From an uncultured Mucispirillum sp. (GTDB lineage: Bacteria > Chrysiogenota > Deferribacteres > Deferribacterales > Mucispirillaceae): DNA of 64,000 bases. The stretch covers positions 1 to 64,000 of the forward strand of contig CALURO010000002.1 of NCBI GenBank assembly GCA_944323205.1, read 5' to 3'. Position numbers and translations under genes: made by a program. Each line of letters begins with the position of its first letter. Position 1 is the stretch's first letter. Positions 27,615 through 36,936 of the stretch are shown here, in pieces. A model generated the notes under the pieces. That model did not search any database and had not been told where the DNA came from. It saw only the letters and a list, made by a program, of their open reading frames with translations.

Positions 27615-29225
27615 TTATGTATGGTTTATAATCAGCACATCGTCATTTTCAATAACAGTATTGCCTCGTGGTATAATTACATTATTATTTCTCTGTATCA
27701 TAACTATCAGCATATTTTCTTCTGCTTTTATTTCAGCTACCTTTTTACCTATTAACTGGCTTGTATTATCAATTTGCTTTTCTGATATTTTAACACCTTC
27801 AACATTATCACCTGCTTTTGCACACATAATTAATATATCATTTTCTCTTAATATTGTATTACCTTTTGGAACTATTTTTTCATTTTTTCTTTGTAAGAGA
27901 GCAATGATGGTATCTGGTGGTAAAGTTATCTCTTTAACAGGTTTATCTATCCATGGGTGCTGGTTAGAAAGAACGCTTTTTATAAATTTCACAGGAGATT
28001 CATCAGAATAATCTGTAAATGTTTTCATAACATCTTCGCTGTCATCAATCATTTTTAATTTTTTAGATGCCCATGGCAGTAAAGAGCCCTGTAATAAAAT
28101 TGAAAATAAAACTATTATAAAGACAATATTAAAAATAGCATCTGCATAATTACTAAAATCTGAATTTTTCAGTCCATTTTGTGCCATAATAGCAAACACG
28201 ATAGAAGCTGCCCCTCTTAATCCTGCAAAAGAAACAAGCAGCTGCTGGTTAAGTGGAGCCTTAAATGGAGTCATCAGTATAAAAGAAGCAAGCGGTCTTG
28301 CTATAAATGTTAAAAATACTGCTATGGCTATTGCTACATAGATATAATCTGAGAAATGTGATGGAAATGATAATAAACCAAGCAGGAAGAAAAGCCCCAT
28401 CTGCATAAGGTCTGTTACTCCGTCAAAGAAATATACAAGTGGTTTTTTATCTTCCAGTTTTGTATTACCAAGAACGATACCTACAATATATGCACTTAGC
28501 AGTCCATTTCCACCTATAAATGTAGGCAGAGCATATGATAATATAGCTACTGCAACAAAAAATATCATTCTCATACCATCTGATGAAAAATTATAATATT
28601 TTAAAATTTTCACTGCACCATATGCGATTAATGCACCAGCTAAAAGTCCAAAAACTATTTGTGTAAAAAGCATATATAGAAATGAGCCGGTGCTAAAATC
28701 ACCAGTTATTAAAGTAAGCATAATAATTGTAAGCATATATGATGCCGGGTCGTTACTTCCGCTTTCAAATTCTAATAAAGGTGCTGTTCCGTCTTTTAAA
28801 TTAAGTTTTTTTGACCGCAAAATAGAAAATACAGAAGCTGCATCTGTTGAACTTATAACAGAACCTATTAAAAAGCTAATCAATATTGGAAGTTTTAAAA
28901 TATAATAACAAAATAATCCTACAAATAATGCAGTTAATATTACACCAAGAGTTGATAACACAACTGCTTTTACAACAATAGGTTTTGCTGTATCCCATTT
29001 TGTCCCAAAACCGCCATAAAATATAATAAATATAAGGGCGATTGTGGCAATCTGTTCCATTATAATAGAATTATCAAAAGGAATTTTAAATATACCGTCA
29101 GAGCCAAAAAGCATACCTAATATAATGAATGCAAGCAGCATCGGCATACCCATTTTATTTGACACTTTTGTAAGCATAATACATAATATTAAAACAAATG
29201 ATAAAATTAACAATGCAGAAGTCAT
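27615..29225 (-). CDS. CvrA/NhaP2-type K+(Na+)/H+ antiporter with regulatory C-terminal domains
   Basis: The 536-residue inner-membrane protein is a CPA1-family cation/proton antiporter. About 12 transmembrane helices span residues 1-390, with the core FYGGFGT and SSTDAASVFSIL motifs (Asp-Ala pair of the ion site) and LLEFESGSNDPASY. The C-terminus carries two TrkA_C-like (RCK_C) domains: one ends PKGNTILRENDILIM, the other PRGNTVIENDDVLII. AAAGG lies before the ATG. It is the last gene of a four-gene minus-strand operon, 13 nt after the GNAT gene. Confidence 0.9.
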   Translation of the reverse strand: MTSALLILSFVLILCIMLTKVSNKMGMPMLLAFIILGMLFGSDGIFKIPFDNSIIMEQIATIALIFIIFYGGFGTKWDTAKPIVVKAVVLSTLGVILTALFVGLFCYYILKLPILISFLIGSVISSTDAASVFSILRSKKLNLKDGTAPLLEFESGSNDPASYMLTIIMLTLITGDFSTGSFLYMLFTQIVFGLLAGALIAYGAVKILKYYNFSSDGMRMIFFVAVAILSYALPTFIGGNGLLSAYIVGIVLGNTKLEDKKPLVYFFDGVTDLMQMGLFFLLGLLSFPSHFSDYIYVAIAIAVFLTFIARPLASFILMTPFKAPLNQQLLVSFAGLRGAASIVFAIMAQNGLKNSDFSNYADAIFNIVFIIVLFSILLQGSLLPWASKKLKMIDDSEDVMKTFTDYSDESPVKFIKSVLSNQHPWIDKPVKEITLPPDTIIALLQRKNEKIVPKGNTILRENDILIMCAKAGDNVEGVKISEKQIDNTSQLIGKKVAEIKAEENMLIVMIQRNNNVIIPRGNTVIENDDVLIINHT

Positions 29226-29238
29226 AGCATAACCTTTA

Positions 29239-29685
29239 TTATAAATTTTTCTTTAAAACTATCATATCTTTCAAAATAAGTCCATTATCAATAACTGGAA
29301 ACTCGTAATTTTCTATAAAAAAATTTTTTTTAGTTTTATAGTATTTATATCCCTGCTTTTCATAATATTTTACAATATTCTCTGATGTACCTATTTCCAT
29401 ATATTTAATACCGCCAAGTCGTGCTTGATTTTCTGCAAAAGAAATAAGTAGTTTTCCAATATTTTTATTTCTATATTTTTCTAAAACTGCCAGATTAATA
29501 ATTTCAGCAGTAATATTATTATGAAATATTAAAAGACAAACTCCTGCAAGTTCTATATGGTAAAAAGCTCCAAATAATATCCCAGAAGATAAATACTTAT
29601 CAACTAATTTTTTTGAAGGGTCTGCATCGAGCAGCAGATGATAAGGTATTTCTAATTCCTGCGGATATTGTTTAATTATAACCAT
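29239..29685 (-). CDS. GNAT-family N-acetyltransferase
   Basis: The 148-residue cytoplasmic protein has the GNAT core: a beta-strand INLAVLEKYRNKNIGKLLI with the acetyl-CoA-binding pattern (R/K)NKNIGKLL, then EIGTSENIVKYYEKQGYK (motif B). The substrate is unknown. Its ATG overlaps the upstream stop as TAATG, so its translation is coupled to the NYN protein. Confidence 0.85.
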   Translation of the reverse strand: MVIIKQYPQELEIPYHLLLDADPSKKLVDKYLSSGILFGAFYHIELAGVCLLIFHNNITAEIINLAVLEKYRNKNIGKLLISFAENQARLGGIKYMEIGTSENIVKYYEKQGYKYYKTKKNFFIENYEFPVIDNGLILKDMIVLKKNL

Positions 29686-30491
29686 TATTCATCTAAAAAT
29701 TGTTTTTTTATTCTTTTATCTTTAATATAAATCTGCTTAATATTTGGAGCTCTTTCATCTTTTCTTTCGTCTATTTCAAAAAGCTGTATAGACTTAACCA
29801 AATCTTTAAGTTTTGCATATCCATAGTTACGGGCGTCAAACTCTGGTGACTGCTTAGTAATATGCTGCCCAACTTCACCTAGAAATGCCCAGCCGTTTTC
29901 ATCCATTGATGCAATCACTGCAGAACGCAGCAGATTAACAAGGCGGGTATCCATTTTAAGTTCGTTTGTAGTTTTTCTTTTTACCTGCTGTCTTTTTGTA
30001 TCTTTATCGTTATTTTCGCTATCTGTTTCGTCATCTAATTCCTGCAGAATTTCAGTGTAGATGAATTTATCACATGCACTGATAAATGGCTGTGGTGTTT
30101 TCTGTTCGCCAAAACCGTAAACATTTAATCCGCCTTCTCTTATACGGGAAGCAAGTCGTGTAAAGTCACTGTCGCTGGATACTATGCAGAAACCGTCAAA
30201 TTTATTGCTGTATAGTAAATCCATAGCATCAATAATCATTGCACTGTCAGTTGAGTTTTTGCCTTTTGTATAGCCAAACTGCTGTATAGGCTGTAATGCA
30301 TGCTCTAAAAGAATATCTTTCCAGCCTTTTAAACTAGGGCTTGTCCAGTCGCCATATATTCTTTTAACATGGGCGGTGCCGTATTTTGCTATTTCTGCCA
30401 TAAGCCCGTATATTATGCTGGGTGATGCATTATCTGCATCTATTAAAACTACTAATTTTTGTTGTGAATTATTAATATCTTTTGTCATCAT
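29685..30491 (-). CDS. NYN (LabA-like) domain protein with LOTUS/OST-HTH-like C-terminus
   Basis: NYN domains are PIN-like putative RNases. The 268-residue protein keeps the acidic sites: LIDADNAS (DxDN, residues 17-20), TDSAMIIDAMD, and VSSDSDFTRLA. After a charged linker (about 150-180) the C-terminal 80 residues (LLRSAVIASMDENGW, YGYAKLKDLVKS) fit an OST-HTH/LOTUS RNA-binding domain. Bacterial NYN-LOTUS fusions are known but their targets are mostly not. The start overlaps the previous stop as ATGA. It could act on RNA in this operon, but this is a guess. Confidence 0.88.
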   Translation of the reverse strand: MMTKDINNSQQKLVVLIDADNASPSIIYGLMAEIAKYGTAHVKRIYGDWTSPSLKGWKDILLEHALQPIQQFGYTKGKNSTDSAMIIDAMDLLYSNKFDGFCIVSSDSDFTRLASRIREGGLNVYGFGEQKTPQPFISACDKFIYTEILQELDDETDSENNDKDTKRQQVKRKTTNELKMDTRLVNLLRSAVIASMDENGWAFLGEVGQHITKQSPEFDARNYGYAKLKDLVKSIQLFEIDERKDERAPNIKQIYIKDKRIKKQFLDE

Positions 30492-32377
30492 ATTTCATTT
30501 AAAATTTTCACACCGTAGCTTGTATAAATGGTTGCAAACTGTAGTGCTCTTTTTAGTTTCTCCTGATAAAATAGTGATAATGATGCAGGTGAAATATAAC
30601 TTGTTACTTTTTGGTTGTTTACTGACTGATTCACCTGCTCATTTATTAAAGTTTCTGTAATAGTATCAAAAGCAATAATTGCCTGTGTGGCAAGCTCTTC
30701 TGATATGATTTTTTTTCTTTCTAAATGCTCTATGCGTTCTATAGTACCCATATCTGCAATACCTGCATAGATTGCTAAAAGTCTTGTAATATTAACTATA
30801 TAAGAAAGAGCCTGTGTTTTTAAGTTAAACATTCCTTCATATTCGCCGTCTTTTTCCACAATAAAACTGCCAAACTGAGAAACAGGTATTTTTATTGCAG
30901 GGTATTGTTTAACAAGAGCTGAAAGAATAGCAGGCCTGTCTGCTGCTTTTTTTAACACATAGTTTCTAATTGACCAGGCAAGTTTAATATCACCTTCAAG
31001 GGCAGCAATATCAATAAGCATTGCAAAAGCATATTTTTTATCTGATTTATTACCCTTTGAAGCCCAGCCGTCTATTTCTTCTATCCATTTAGAATATTTA
31101 TGCACTATATTTATAGTCATAACATCATCATTACTGTTATGTGGATAATATCCTATATTTACAAGGTTTTCATGGTATTTTGCAGCAAATTCCATAAACA
31201 TTTTTTCTGCCCAGTCAGGCACATCATCTGCTAAAATAAAAGCATTATTTATCTGCGGACGCAAATCCATTTCACGCCTTGCTCCAGCCCCTAAAAGTAG
31301 ATAGCAGTAGGAATAATCAGTTAATTTAAAATTTTTCTCAGCCTTAAATGCATCACTTGTAAGCTGAAATGCTTTTTTGTGTATCGCCCTGTGTATAGAA
31401 GATAATGCAGTTAATTCTTCCCGTGATACTCTTGATGATGTTGCAAGCGTTTTTGCAGCCCTGTATATTTGAGTAAAGACTATTTTTAATTCTTCAAAAT
31501 TAGTCATATTATCAATATGGGCGCAGTATAAGTGGGAGTTTTCAAAAAGCATTGTAGATATATTATGAATAGAAACAATACCTGCAGGTTTTGAGTTCTG
31601 CATAACTACACCATGGGTTTTACCTGCTATTTGGAGTTCATTAAGTGCTTCCACAATAGGAAACTCAGGCGGGAATGTAACAGGCTCTAAGTCCATATAG
31701 TTTTCTATATCTTGGTTATTAATATTATTTTCCAAATCAACTAAAAATTTTCTTGTAAGGTCAGTTGATGTAACAAGACCTTTCACAATCTGTTTTCTAT
31801 TCACAACTAAAAGGCTGCTTATTTTATGCTCTTTCATAAGGTTTGCAGCAACTACCACAGATTTACCTGTCTGGATAGTAATAACAGGTGAGCTCATAAC
31901 ACCTGATACTGTCTGATAAACAGACTGCATTAAAAAAGTATTTGATGAATTTTCAAGATGAGTAAGTCTTACTTGAATATCTTTAATAAGCTTTGTTCTA
32001 AAATCATCAGAAAGCTCCATAAGCCTGTATATACATAGTTCATGAACAAACAGAAGGTCGCAGTCAGACTGAGCAACAGCATTCATAGTATACATTGTTT
32101 TGCCTAAAAATGTAGAAAGTCCAACAGGACAGTTATGGCATGATACACTTATTGAAGAGCTTGGGTTAGAAAGAGTTATTTCACCACTAAGCAGAAAGTA
32201 TATACCTTTATGATAGCGTTCGCCTTTCCTAAATGCAAGCTCGCCTGTAAGAATATGTATTTCTTCAAATCTTGTAATAGCTGATTTTATATCATCACTT
32301 GCAAGATTCTCAAAAAGATGCTGTTTTTTTAGCTTTTCAATAATAGTGTCTGAAAGTGTAGCTGATTCTTCAATCAT
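30488..32377 (-). CDS. cNMP-binding/CBS/DUF294 protein with a likely inactive nucleotidyltransferase domain
   Basis: The 629-residue cytoplasmic protein has a cyclic-nucleotide-binding domain (about 20-140, FRKGERYHKGIYFLLSGEI), two CBS repeats (about 155-280, MSSPVITIQTG), a DUF294 nucleotidyltransferase domain (about 300-440) and a DUF294 C-terminal domain. In active relatives the site reads G-S/A-GRxE followed by TDQDNAL. Here GAGARRE (363-369) is followed by RPQINNAF (373-380), so both acidic residues are missing. It probably acts as a sensor or scaffold. It heads the four-gene operon that ends with the K+/H+ antiporter. Confidence 0.88.
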   Translation of the reverse strand: MIEESATLSDTIIEKLKKQHLFENLASDDIKSAITRFEEIHILTGELAFRKGERYHKGIYFLLSGEITLSNPSSSISVSCHNCPVGLSTFLGKTMYTMNAVAQSDCDLLFVHELCIYRLMELSDDFRTKLIKDIQVRLTHLENSSNTFLMQSVYQTVSGVMSSPVITIQTGKSVVVAANLMKEHKISSLLVVNRKQIVKGLVTSTDLTRKFLVDLENNINNQDIENYMDLEPVTFPPEFPIVEALNELQIAGKTHGVVMQNSKPAGIVSIHNISTMLFENSHLYCAHIDNMTNFEELKIVFTQIYRAAKTLATSSRVSREELTALSSIHRAIHKKAFQLTSDAFKAEKNFKLTDYSYCYLLLGAGARREMDLRPQINNAFILADDVPDWAEKMFMEFAAKYHENLVNIGYYPHNSNDDVMTINIVHKYSKWIEEIDGWASKGNKSDKKYAFAMLIDIAALEGDIKLAWSIRNYVLKKAADRPAILSALVKQYPAIKIPVSQFGSFIVEKDGEYEGMFNLKTQALSYIVNITRLLAIYAGIADMGTIERIEHLERKKIISEELATQAIIAFDTITETLINEQVNQSVNNQKVTSYISPASLSLFYQEKLKRALQFATIYTSYGVKILNEI

Positions 32378-32762
32378 ATTTCACCTGCTGCAAATAAAAT
32401 ACAGTTTTTATACCGTATTATGTAAAATAATAACATAGTTATATTTATAACCAGCATTTATGTAGTAAAACATAGATATAATAAAAAATCAACGATAAAT
32501 ATAAATATACCTATAAAAAATTCATAAATTACAGAACATATTTATATTATATTTTAGATACTTTATATAAATTTAGTGTTATAATTTGGTAGTATAAGTT
32601 TTTAGGTGATATATTCAACTTTTTAGATAAGCTAAGGTAGTAATTTTTGTATAAATTATATTTTTATTTGAATAATTTTTTGATTTAGTATATTTTTCCT
32701 TGTTTTATTTTTAAAAAATATATAATATTCGCTAGATTATATCAGAGTATTAAGGTGGAAAA
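32378..32762. other. AT-rich intergenic region between divergent genes
   Basis: About 385 bp, extremely AT-rich and with no open frame, tRNA or repeat of the families described here. It should hold the divergent promoters of the minus-strand DUF294 operon and the plus-strand DUF815 operon. No single promoter stands out by eye. Confidence 0.6.
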
Positions 32763-33497
32763 ATGCTAAATAGTGCAGCATACAGATATATAAATGGTGT
32801 TTTAGAAGAAGCATTTGTTGAAAGTGATATTAATATAGACGAGCTTTTAGCAGTAACAGATAATATAGAGCTTGCTGATAAAAATATGGCATCATTTGTA
32901 TCAGGCGGCCCGTGTTTGAATATGCTTTTATGGGGCGAAAAGGGCAGCGGTAAATCTACTCTATTAAGGCTGCTTGCATTAAAATATGCACCACTCGGGC
33001 TTGTTACTATTGAGTTTATAGATGAAACACACGGTGCAATTTATGGACTTTATAAAATAATAAGAGAAAACAGCGATAAAAAGTTTCTTTTATTTTTTGA
33101 TGATATATCATTTAAAGATGGTGATGCGTCTTACAGGCGGTTTAAGTCTGCTATTGAAGGGGGGATAGAGTCAAAGCCTGCAAATGTAATATTTGCAGCT
33201 ACATCTAATAAGCGTCATATAGTTTCAGCATCTGCATTAGATACTGGAGATATTTATGACAGAGATGAGGCATCGGAACAGACATCGTTGCAGGCAAGGT
33301 TTGGTCTTTCTATAGGGTTTTATCCGCTTAATAAAAATGATTATTTAGAAATTGTAAAAATGTACTTGAAAAAGTATAATATAAGTATGATTGAAGGCTG
33401 GGAGAAAATGGCAGAAAGTTATGCAATAGACAGAGGTGGTAGAAGCGGCCGTCTTGCAAAACAGTTTGCTGCTTATTTATATCTCACTACACATTAA
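32763..33497 (+). CDS. DUF815 family AAA-type ATPase
   Basis: The 244-residue protein carries Walker A GEKGSGKS (58-65), Walker B FLLFFDDISF (about 103-112) and the family stretch FKSAIEGGIE, ATSNKRHIVSAS, SLQARFGLSIGFYPL. DUF815 proteins are uncharacterised AAA ATPases, here somewhat shorter than average. AAGGTGG precedes the ATG. Ten nucleotides separate it from a 75-codon gene and two more from an outer-membrane protein, so the three form an operon. The combination suggests a role in envelope assembly, but this is inferred. Confidence 0.85.
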   Translation: MLNSAAYRYINGVLEEAFVESDINIDELLAVTDNIELADKNMASFVSGGPCLNMLLWGEKGSGKSTLLRLLALKYAPLGLVTIEFIDETHGAIYGLYKIIRENSDKKFLLFFDDISFKDGDASYRRFKSAIEGGIESKPANVIFAATSNKRHIVSASALDTGDIYDRDEASEQTSLQARFGLSIGFYPLNKNDYLEIVKMYLKKYNISMIEGWEKMAESYAIDRGGRSGRLAKQFAAYLYLTTH

Positions 33498-33507
33498 AGG
33501 GGGAACC

Positions 33508-33735
33508 ATGTATATTGAAGTTAATTTATCAATTGATAAGTCAGGCGGGGAAGTAAATCTTCCAACAGTAATAGGTGCAGTGCAGGAAGCTGTAAAAGGT
33601 AAATTTCCAGAAGCAGATGTTGTTGTGCGTAAAGGTTTTTTTAAAACTATTGATGGTATATATTCTGATGATTTATATGCAGAAGGGGAAGTTAGACAGC
33701 TTGTAAATACTGTTAGAGAAAGAGTGTTAAGTTAA
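33508..33735 (+). CDS. Small conserved-looking hypothetical protein
   Basis: This 75-residue protein begins MYIEVNLSIDKSGGEV, with GGGGGAA directly before the ATG at 33508. An in-frame start 24 codons upstream lies inside the previous gene and is not used. It has no membrane segment or signal peptide; it reads as a compact alpha/beta fold (beta strand, helix IGAVQEAVKGKF, strand DVVVRKGFF, helix VRQLVNTVRERV). Family unknown. Confidence 0.75.
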   Translation: MYIEVNLSIDKSGGEVNLPTVIGAVQEAVKGKFPEADVVVRKGFFKTIDGIYSDDLYAEGEVRQLVNTVRERVLS

Positions 33736-33737
33736 AA

Positions 33738-34976
33738 ATGCATATTATATTATCTTTTGTTACATTATTAATATTTGCAGCAAATGTTTATGCAGATGAT
33801 AATATTACTGCAGCCACAAATAATGCATCATATGATAATGTAACAACTGATAATGTAACAGCTGATAAAAAAAAATCAAAAATAAAAATAAAACCAAAAC
33901 TTGTTCCTGATAGATTAATTAATGATAAAAATAGTTTTATGACAGATTTTGGTTTTCCAGAAAGAGAAGAGTTTAAATTTAATACAGATATTAATGCTGT
34001 AGATAGCGGTCTTTATAAAGATGTAGAGCTTTCTATGAAAAACAGATGGTCTAAAACAAATATCTGGGGTAAGGATTTTTTATATATAGAAGGTATGCTT
34101 TCTGGTGGAATTTATGGATTTAATATGTTTTCAATAAGGCCAGCTAATGCATCTCAAAAAGAATATATTATTCCATATGGCGGGTTATCATTAAAATTAT
34201 TCAGCGGGACAGTTTTTTCTCCAGAATTAACTATAAAAGATTCCAGATTTATATTTTCAGAAAATGGTGCTTCTATTGACGAGCAGGCAGATAACTATAA
34301 TTACTATTATTTAAAACTGCCGCTTGGATTTTATATTCCATTTTTTGGCTGGAAAGCAGAAATGTATATAGACGGCAGTTATTCAAGCACTAATAATAAT
34401 TTTGAAGTTAAAGACAGCTTAATGGTGCAGGATAGTTTATTAGGTAATGGGAGTGGTTTTCATTTATCATCATCAAACTGGAATGTCCGCCTGTATTTAG
34501 ATACACCTGTAGTTTTAAAACCGTCTATTACAGAATATGCTTATTTCGGCATATATTATGAAGAAGGCAGAAGTGCAAGAACTGCTTTACCTGGTGACGA
34601 TTATGCAGGTGGCAATACTCTTTTGGTAGATTATACTTCCCGTACAGGTGGTATTTTTTATGAAATGAGGCAGGATTTATATAAAGGCTTAATGTTTGGC
34701 ATTAATATACATGCGGGTATTGGCGATATTGAAGCAGGTAATAAATATAATGTAACTTATGGTAATACAGAAGGTCTTGTAGCATATAAAGTTGAAATCT
34801 CACTTGGTTATCAGCATATATTTAAACAGCAGGGGGTGGGTATAGCTTTTGATGCAGGAGTCAGCTATGCAGGGTTTGTTGAGTTTTTTTATGGTAGACA
34901 AGATGGTCCATACAGTTTAACTTTAGATGGAGATATAAGATATTTTGCCGAGCTTAGATTTTTATTTGGCTATTAA
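33738..34976 (+). CDS. Probable outer membrane beta-barrel protein
   Basis: The 412-residue protein has a signal peptide (cut near VYA-DD, residue 19) and a Thr/Asn-rich then Lys-rich linker. The rest alternates aromatic and polar residues in beta strands (YIEGMLSGGIYGF, NVRLYLDTPVVL, YFGIYYEEGR, KVEISLGYQHIF) and ends in AELRFLFGY, with the terminal aromatic residue typical of barrels recognised by BAM. No named family is recognised. It starts 2 nt after the previous stop, so it is translationally linked. Confidence 0.8.
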   Translation: MHIILSFVTLLIFAANVYADDNITAATNNASYDNVTTDNVTADKKKSKIKIKPKLVPDRLINDKNSFMTDFGFPEREEFKFNTDINAVDSGLYKDVELSMKNRWSKTNIWGKDFLYIEGMLSGGIYGFNMFSIRPANASQKEYIIPYGGLSLKLFSGTVFSPELTIKDSRFIFSENGASIDEQADNYNYYYLKLPLGFYIPFFGWKAEMYIDGSYSSTNNNFEVKDSLMVQDSLLGNGSGFHLSSSNWNVRLYLDTPVVLKPSITEYAYFGIYYEEGRSARTALPGDDYAGGNTLLVDYTSRTGGIFYEMRQDLYKGLMFGINIHAGIGDIEAGNKYNVTYGNTEGLVAYKVEISLGYQHIFKQQGVGIAFDAGVSYAGFVEFFYGRQDGPYSLTLDGDIRYFAELRFLFGY

Positions 34977-35135
34977 TGGCTAATATCATAAGTTTTAGTT
35001 AAAAAAATTGAAGCTGTTAAATCCTGCCTTACTATTATTTTTTATAAGTTTGTTCATTCAAAAATATATTTAAAAACTATTAATTAGTTAGGCTGTTACT
35101 ACATAAAAATACTGGTAAACAGTAATAAAAATAGG

Positions 35136-35164
35136 TTGACAATGTAATACTTTCTTACTATATT
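35136..35164 (+). promoter_or_regulatory. Consensus-like promoter of the repeat-rich lipoprotein gene
   Basis: TTGACA (35136-35141), exactly 17 bp, then TATATT (35159-35164), 37 bp before the ATG at 35202. This is the clearest vegetative promoter on the plus strand. Confidence 0.8.
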
Positions 35165-35201
35165 AGTATTAGTAGTAGTATAACTTAGTAGGAGGGTAGG
35201 T

Positions 35202-36857
35202 ATGAAACATCTTTTCTTTTTAATTCCTTTCATTTTAATCATATCTTCCTGTGCCGATACAAATTCTGGGACAGTAAATAGTATAAGTTCTGATAATTCA
35301 GGGGGAAGCAGTGTAGTTTCGCAGGATGGCAGTGGTGATAGTGGAACTTCTAACCCTGCAGGTGACGGAAGTGCAGGTGGTAATACTGGCGAAACAGTGG
35401 ATACAGGCGGTGAAACTGGCGGCAATACTGATGAAACAGTAGATACAGGCAGTGAAACAGGTGATAATCCTAACGAGCCAGCAGATACAGGCAGTGAAAC
35501 TGACAGCAATACTGACGGTAATACTAATGTGACAGTAGATATAGGCGGTGAAACTGGCGGCAATACTAATGTGACAGTAGATATAGGCGGCGAGACTGGT
35601 GGCAATACGGAAGTAACAGTAGACCCAGGCGGTAATACAGGTGATGTAGTAGTAGATGTTGAAGAGCCGGGAGGTGGTAATGTTGTAGTAATAATTCCAC
35701 CTTCTACAGAAGACCCTGAATATAACAACTTTACAAATACAATTTTTGATTATATTAACAGAGATAATCTTTATTACAGGTCTACTTTATCTGAACTTGA
35801 GAAAAAAGTTTATGACAGGTTATACGATTCATTTCAATCATTTTATGGAAGAAATGAAGAAGAAAGTGAAGAATGTACAGCAGGTGTTTTATGTCATGCT
35901 ACTGATGTTTTTGTAACTGCAAAATGTATAGATGATGAAACTGGATTTGAGCTGACTAATTTAAGTCAGGCAGATAAAGAATACTGCACACCTGAAGAAG
36001 TTCAAAAACAGTATAACGAATGGGCTGATAAACACTGTATAAATTCTGAAACTGGTGAAGCAAGATTAAATGCATCTACTGGTGCACCAGTTTGTGGTGA
36101 AGATAACTATAATTATAAATATGCTGAGAGGCTTTATAGACAAACAACTGGTGTTCCTGTTGGTTTTCTTGATATGAAAGAAATTTTTGTTGCAATGGTA
36201 TTCCAGAATTATACTCAAGGTAATATAATGTCAGTAAATGATATTATAAAATCAATTGAAGAAAAACTGATGTTAGATTTAAATAATCTGTATCTTTTTA
36301 AAGCAGCAGGGCAGATTGAATCAAAATATGATTTATTAAATTACTATAAAATACAGACTGTTCCTTCATTTAATAATAATGATGAACTGAAAGCTCAGTG
36401 GGTAAGCCAAATGAAACAAATTCAGGAACGAGTGTATTATAGTATTAAAAACTATACTAGATTTAAATTTGATACTTTTGATGATTTAGTTTATAATTAT
36501 AAAGTAAGCAGTTATAGTAAAAAGTATAATGAAAATGGAGCTGCAGATATTACTGGTGTAATAACAGAGCAGTTTAATGGAAAAGGTTTGGCACGATTAT
36601 TTGCCTTTGCATGCCAGATATCTTCAAATTTCCAATGTGCCTATGTTGAAGGAAAAGCAAACTATTCAACAGGTTTTGGAAATCATGGTGGTGCAGAATT
36701 TGACCATGCATGGGTTAAAGTAAAAAATACTTTTGCTCCAGAATGCAGTGGTGATATAATCATAGACCCTCTGCGGTTTTATGAAGAAAAAGAAACTATA
36801 CCGTATCTTTGTATGTCAGATGCTGAAAATGCAGGGTATAAACCTTCTGTAGAATAA
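35202..36857 (+). CDS. Repeat-rich lipoprotein with transglutaminase-like C-terminal domain
   Basis: The 551-residue protein has lipobox LIISSC (Cys17). Residues 59-146 are a low-complexity Gly/Thr/Glu/Asp stalk of about 14-residue units (GGETGGNT.VTVDI). A helical middle follows, with paired Cys (about residues 227-305). The C-terminus looks like a transglutaminase/peptidase fold: NGKGLARLFAFACQ (459-472), HAWVKVK (His502) and IIDPL (Asp522). The catalytic Cys position reads Gly462 instead of Cys, so the classic triad is broken; the nearby Cys471 might be used instead. It is probably surface-exposed. GGAGGGTAGGT precedes the ATG. Confidence 0.8.
   Translation: MKHLFFLIPFILIISSCADTNSGTVNSISSDNSGGSSVVSQDGSGDSGTSNPAGDGSAGGNTGETVDTGGETGGNTDETVDTGSETGDNPNEPADTGSETDSNTDGNTNVTVDIGGETGGNTNVTVDIGGETGGNTEVTVDPGGNTGDVVVDVEEPGGGNVVVIIPPSTEDPEYNNFTNTIFDYINRDNLYYRSTLSELEKKVYDRLYDSFQSFYGRNEEESEECTAGVLCHATDVFVTAKCIDDETGFELTNLSQADKEYCTPEEVQKQYNEWADKHCINSETGEARLNASTGAPVCGEDNYNYKYAERLYRQTTGVPVGFLDMKEIFVAMVFQNYTQGNIMSVNDIIKSIEEKLMLDLNNLYLFKAAGQIESKYDLLNYYKIQTVPSFNNNDELKAQWVSQMKQIQERVYYSIKNYTRFKFDTFDDLVYNYKVSSYSKKYNENGAADITGVITEQFNGKGLARLFAFACQISSNFQCAYVEGKANYSTGFGNHGGAEFDHAWVKVKNTFAPECSGDIIIDPLRFYEEKETIPYLCMSDAENAGYKPSVE
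35376..35639. repeat. In-frame tandem coding repeats (about 42 bp)
   Basis: The DNA unit GTGACAGTAGATATAGGCGG plus the following GA.ACTGG.GGCAATACT recurs almost exactly at 35531 and 35573, with diverged copies before and after. Units are multiples of 3, so copy-number change would keep the frame and alter stalk length. Confidence 0.75.
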
Positions 36858-36885
36858 ATTATAACAGCAGTATAATTTAAATATT

Positions 36886-36936
36886 CAGGTGGACCAGTTT
36901 ATTAAGAAAATAAGTATGGTTCGCCTGATTTTTTTA
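36886..36936 (+). terminator. Rho-independent terminator before pheS
   Basis: TCAGGTGGACCA (36886-36897) pairs over 12 bp (two G-U) with TGGTTCGCCTGA (36918-36929), followed directly by seven T. It ends the lipoprotein transcript. Confidence 0.85.

Noticed and set aside
35099-35728. Minus-strand open frame of 209 codons rich in Pro/Ser/Val
   Set aside because: It is the complement of the low-complexity stalk of the 35202 lipoprotein, which has a consensus promoter, ribosome site and signal peptide.
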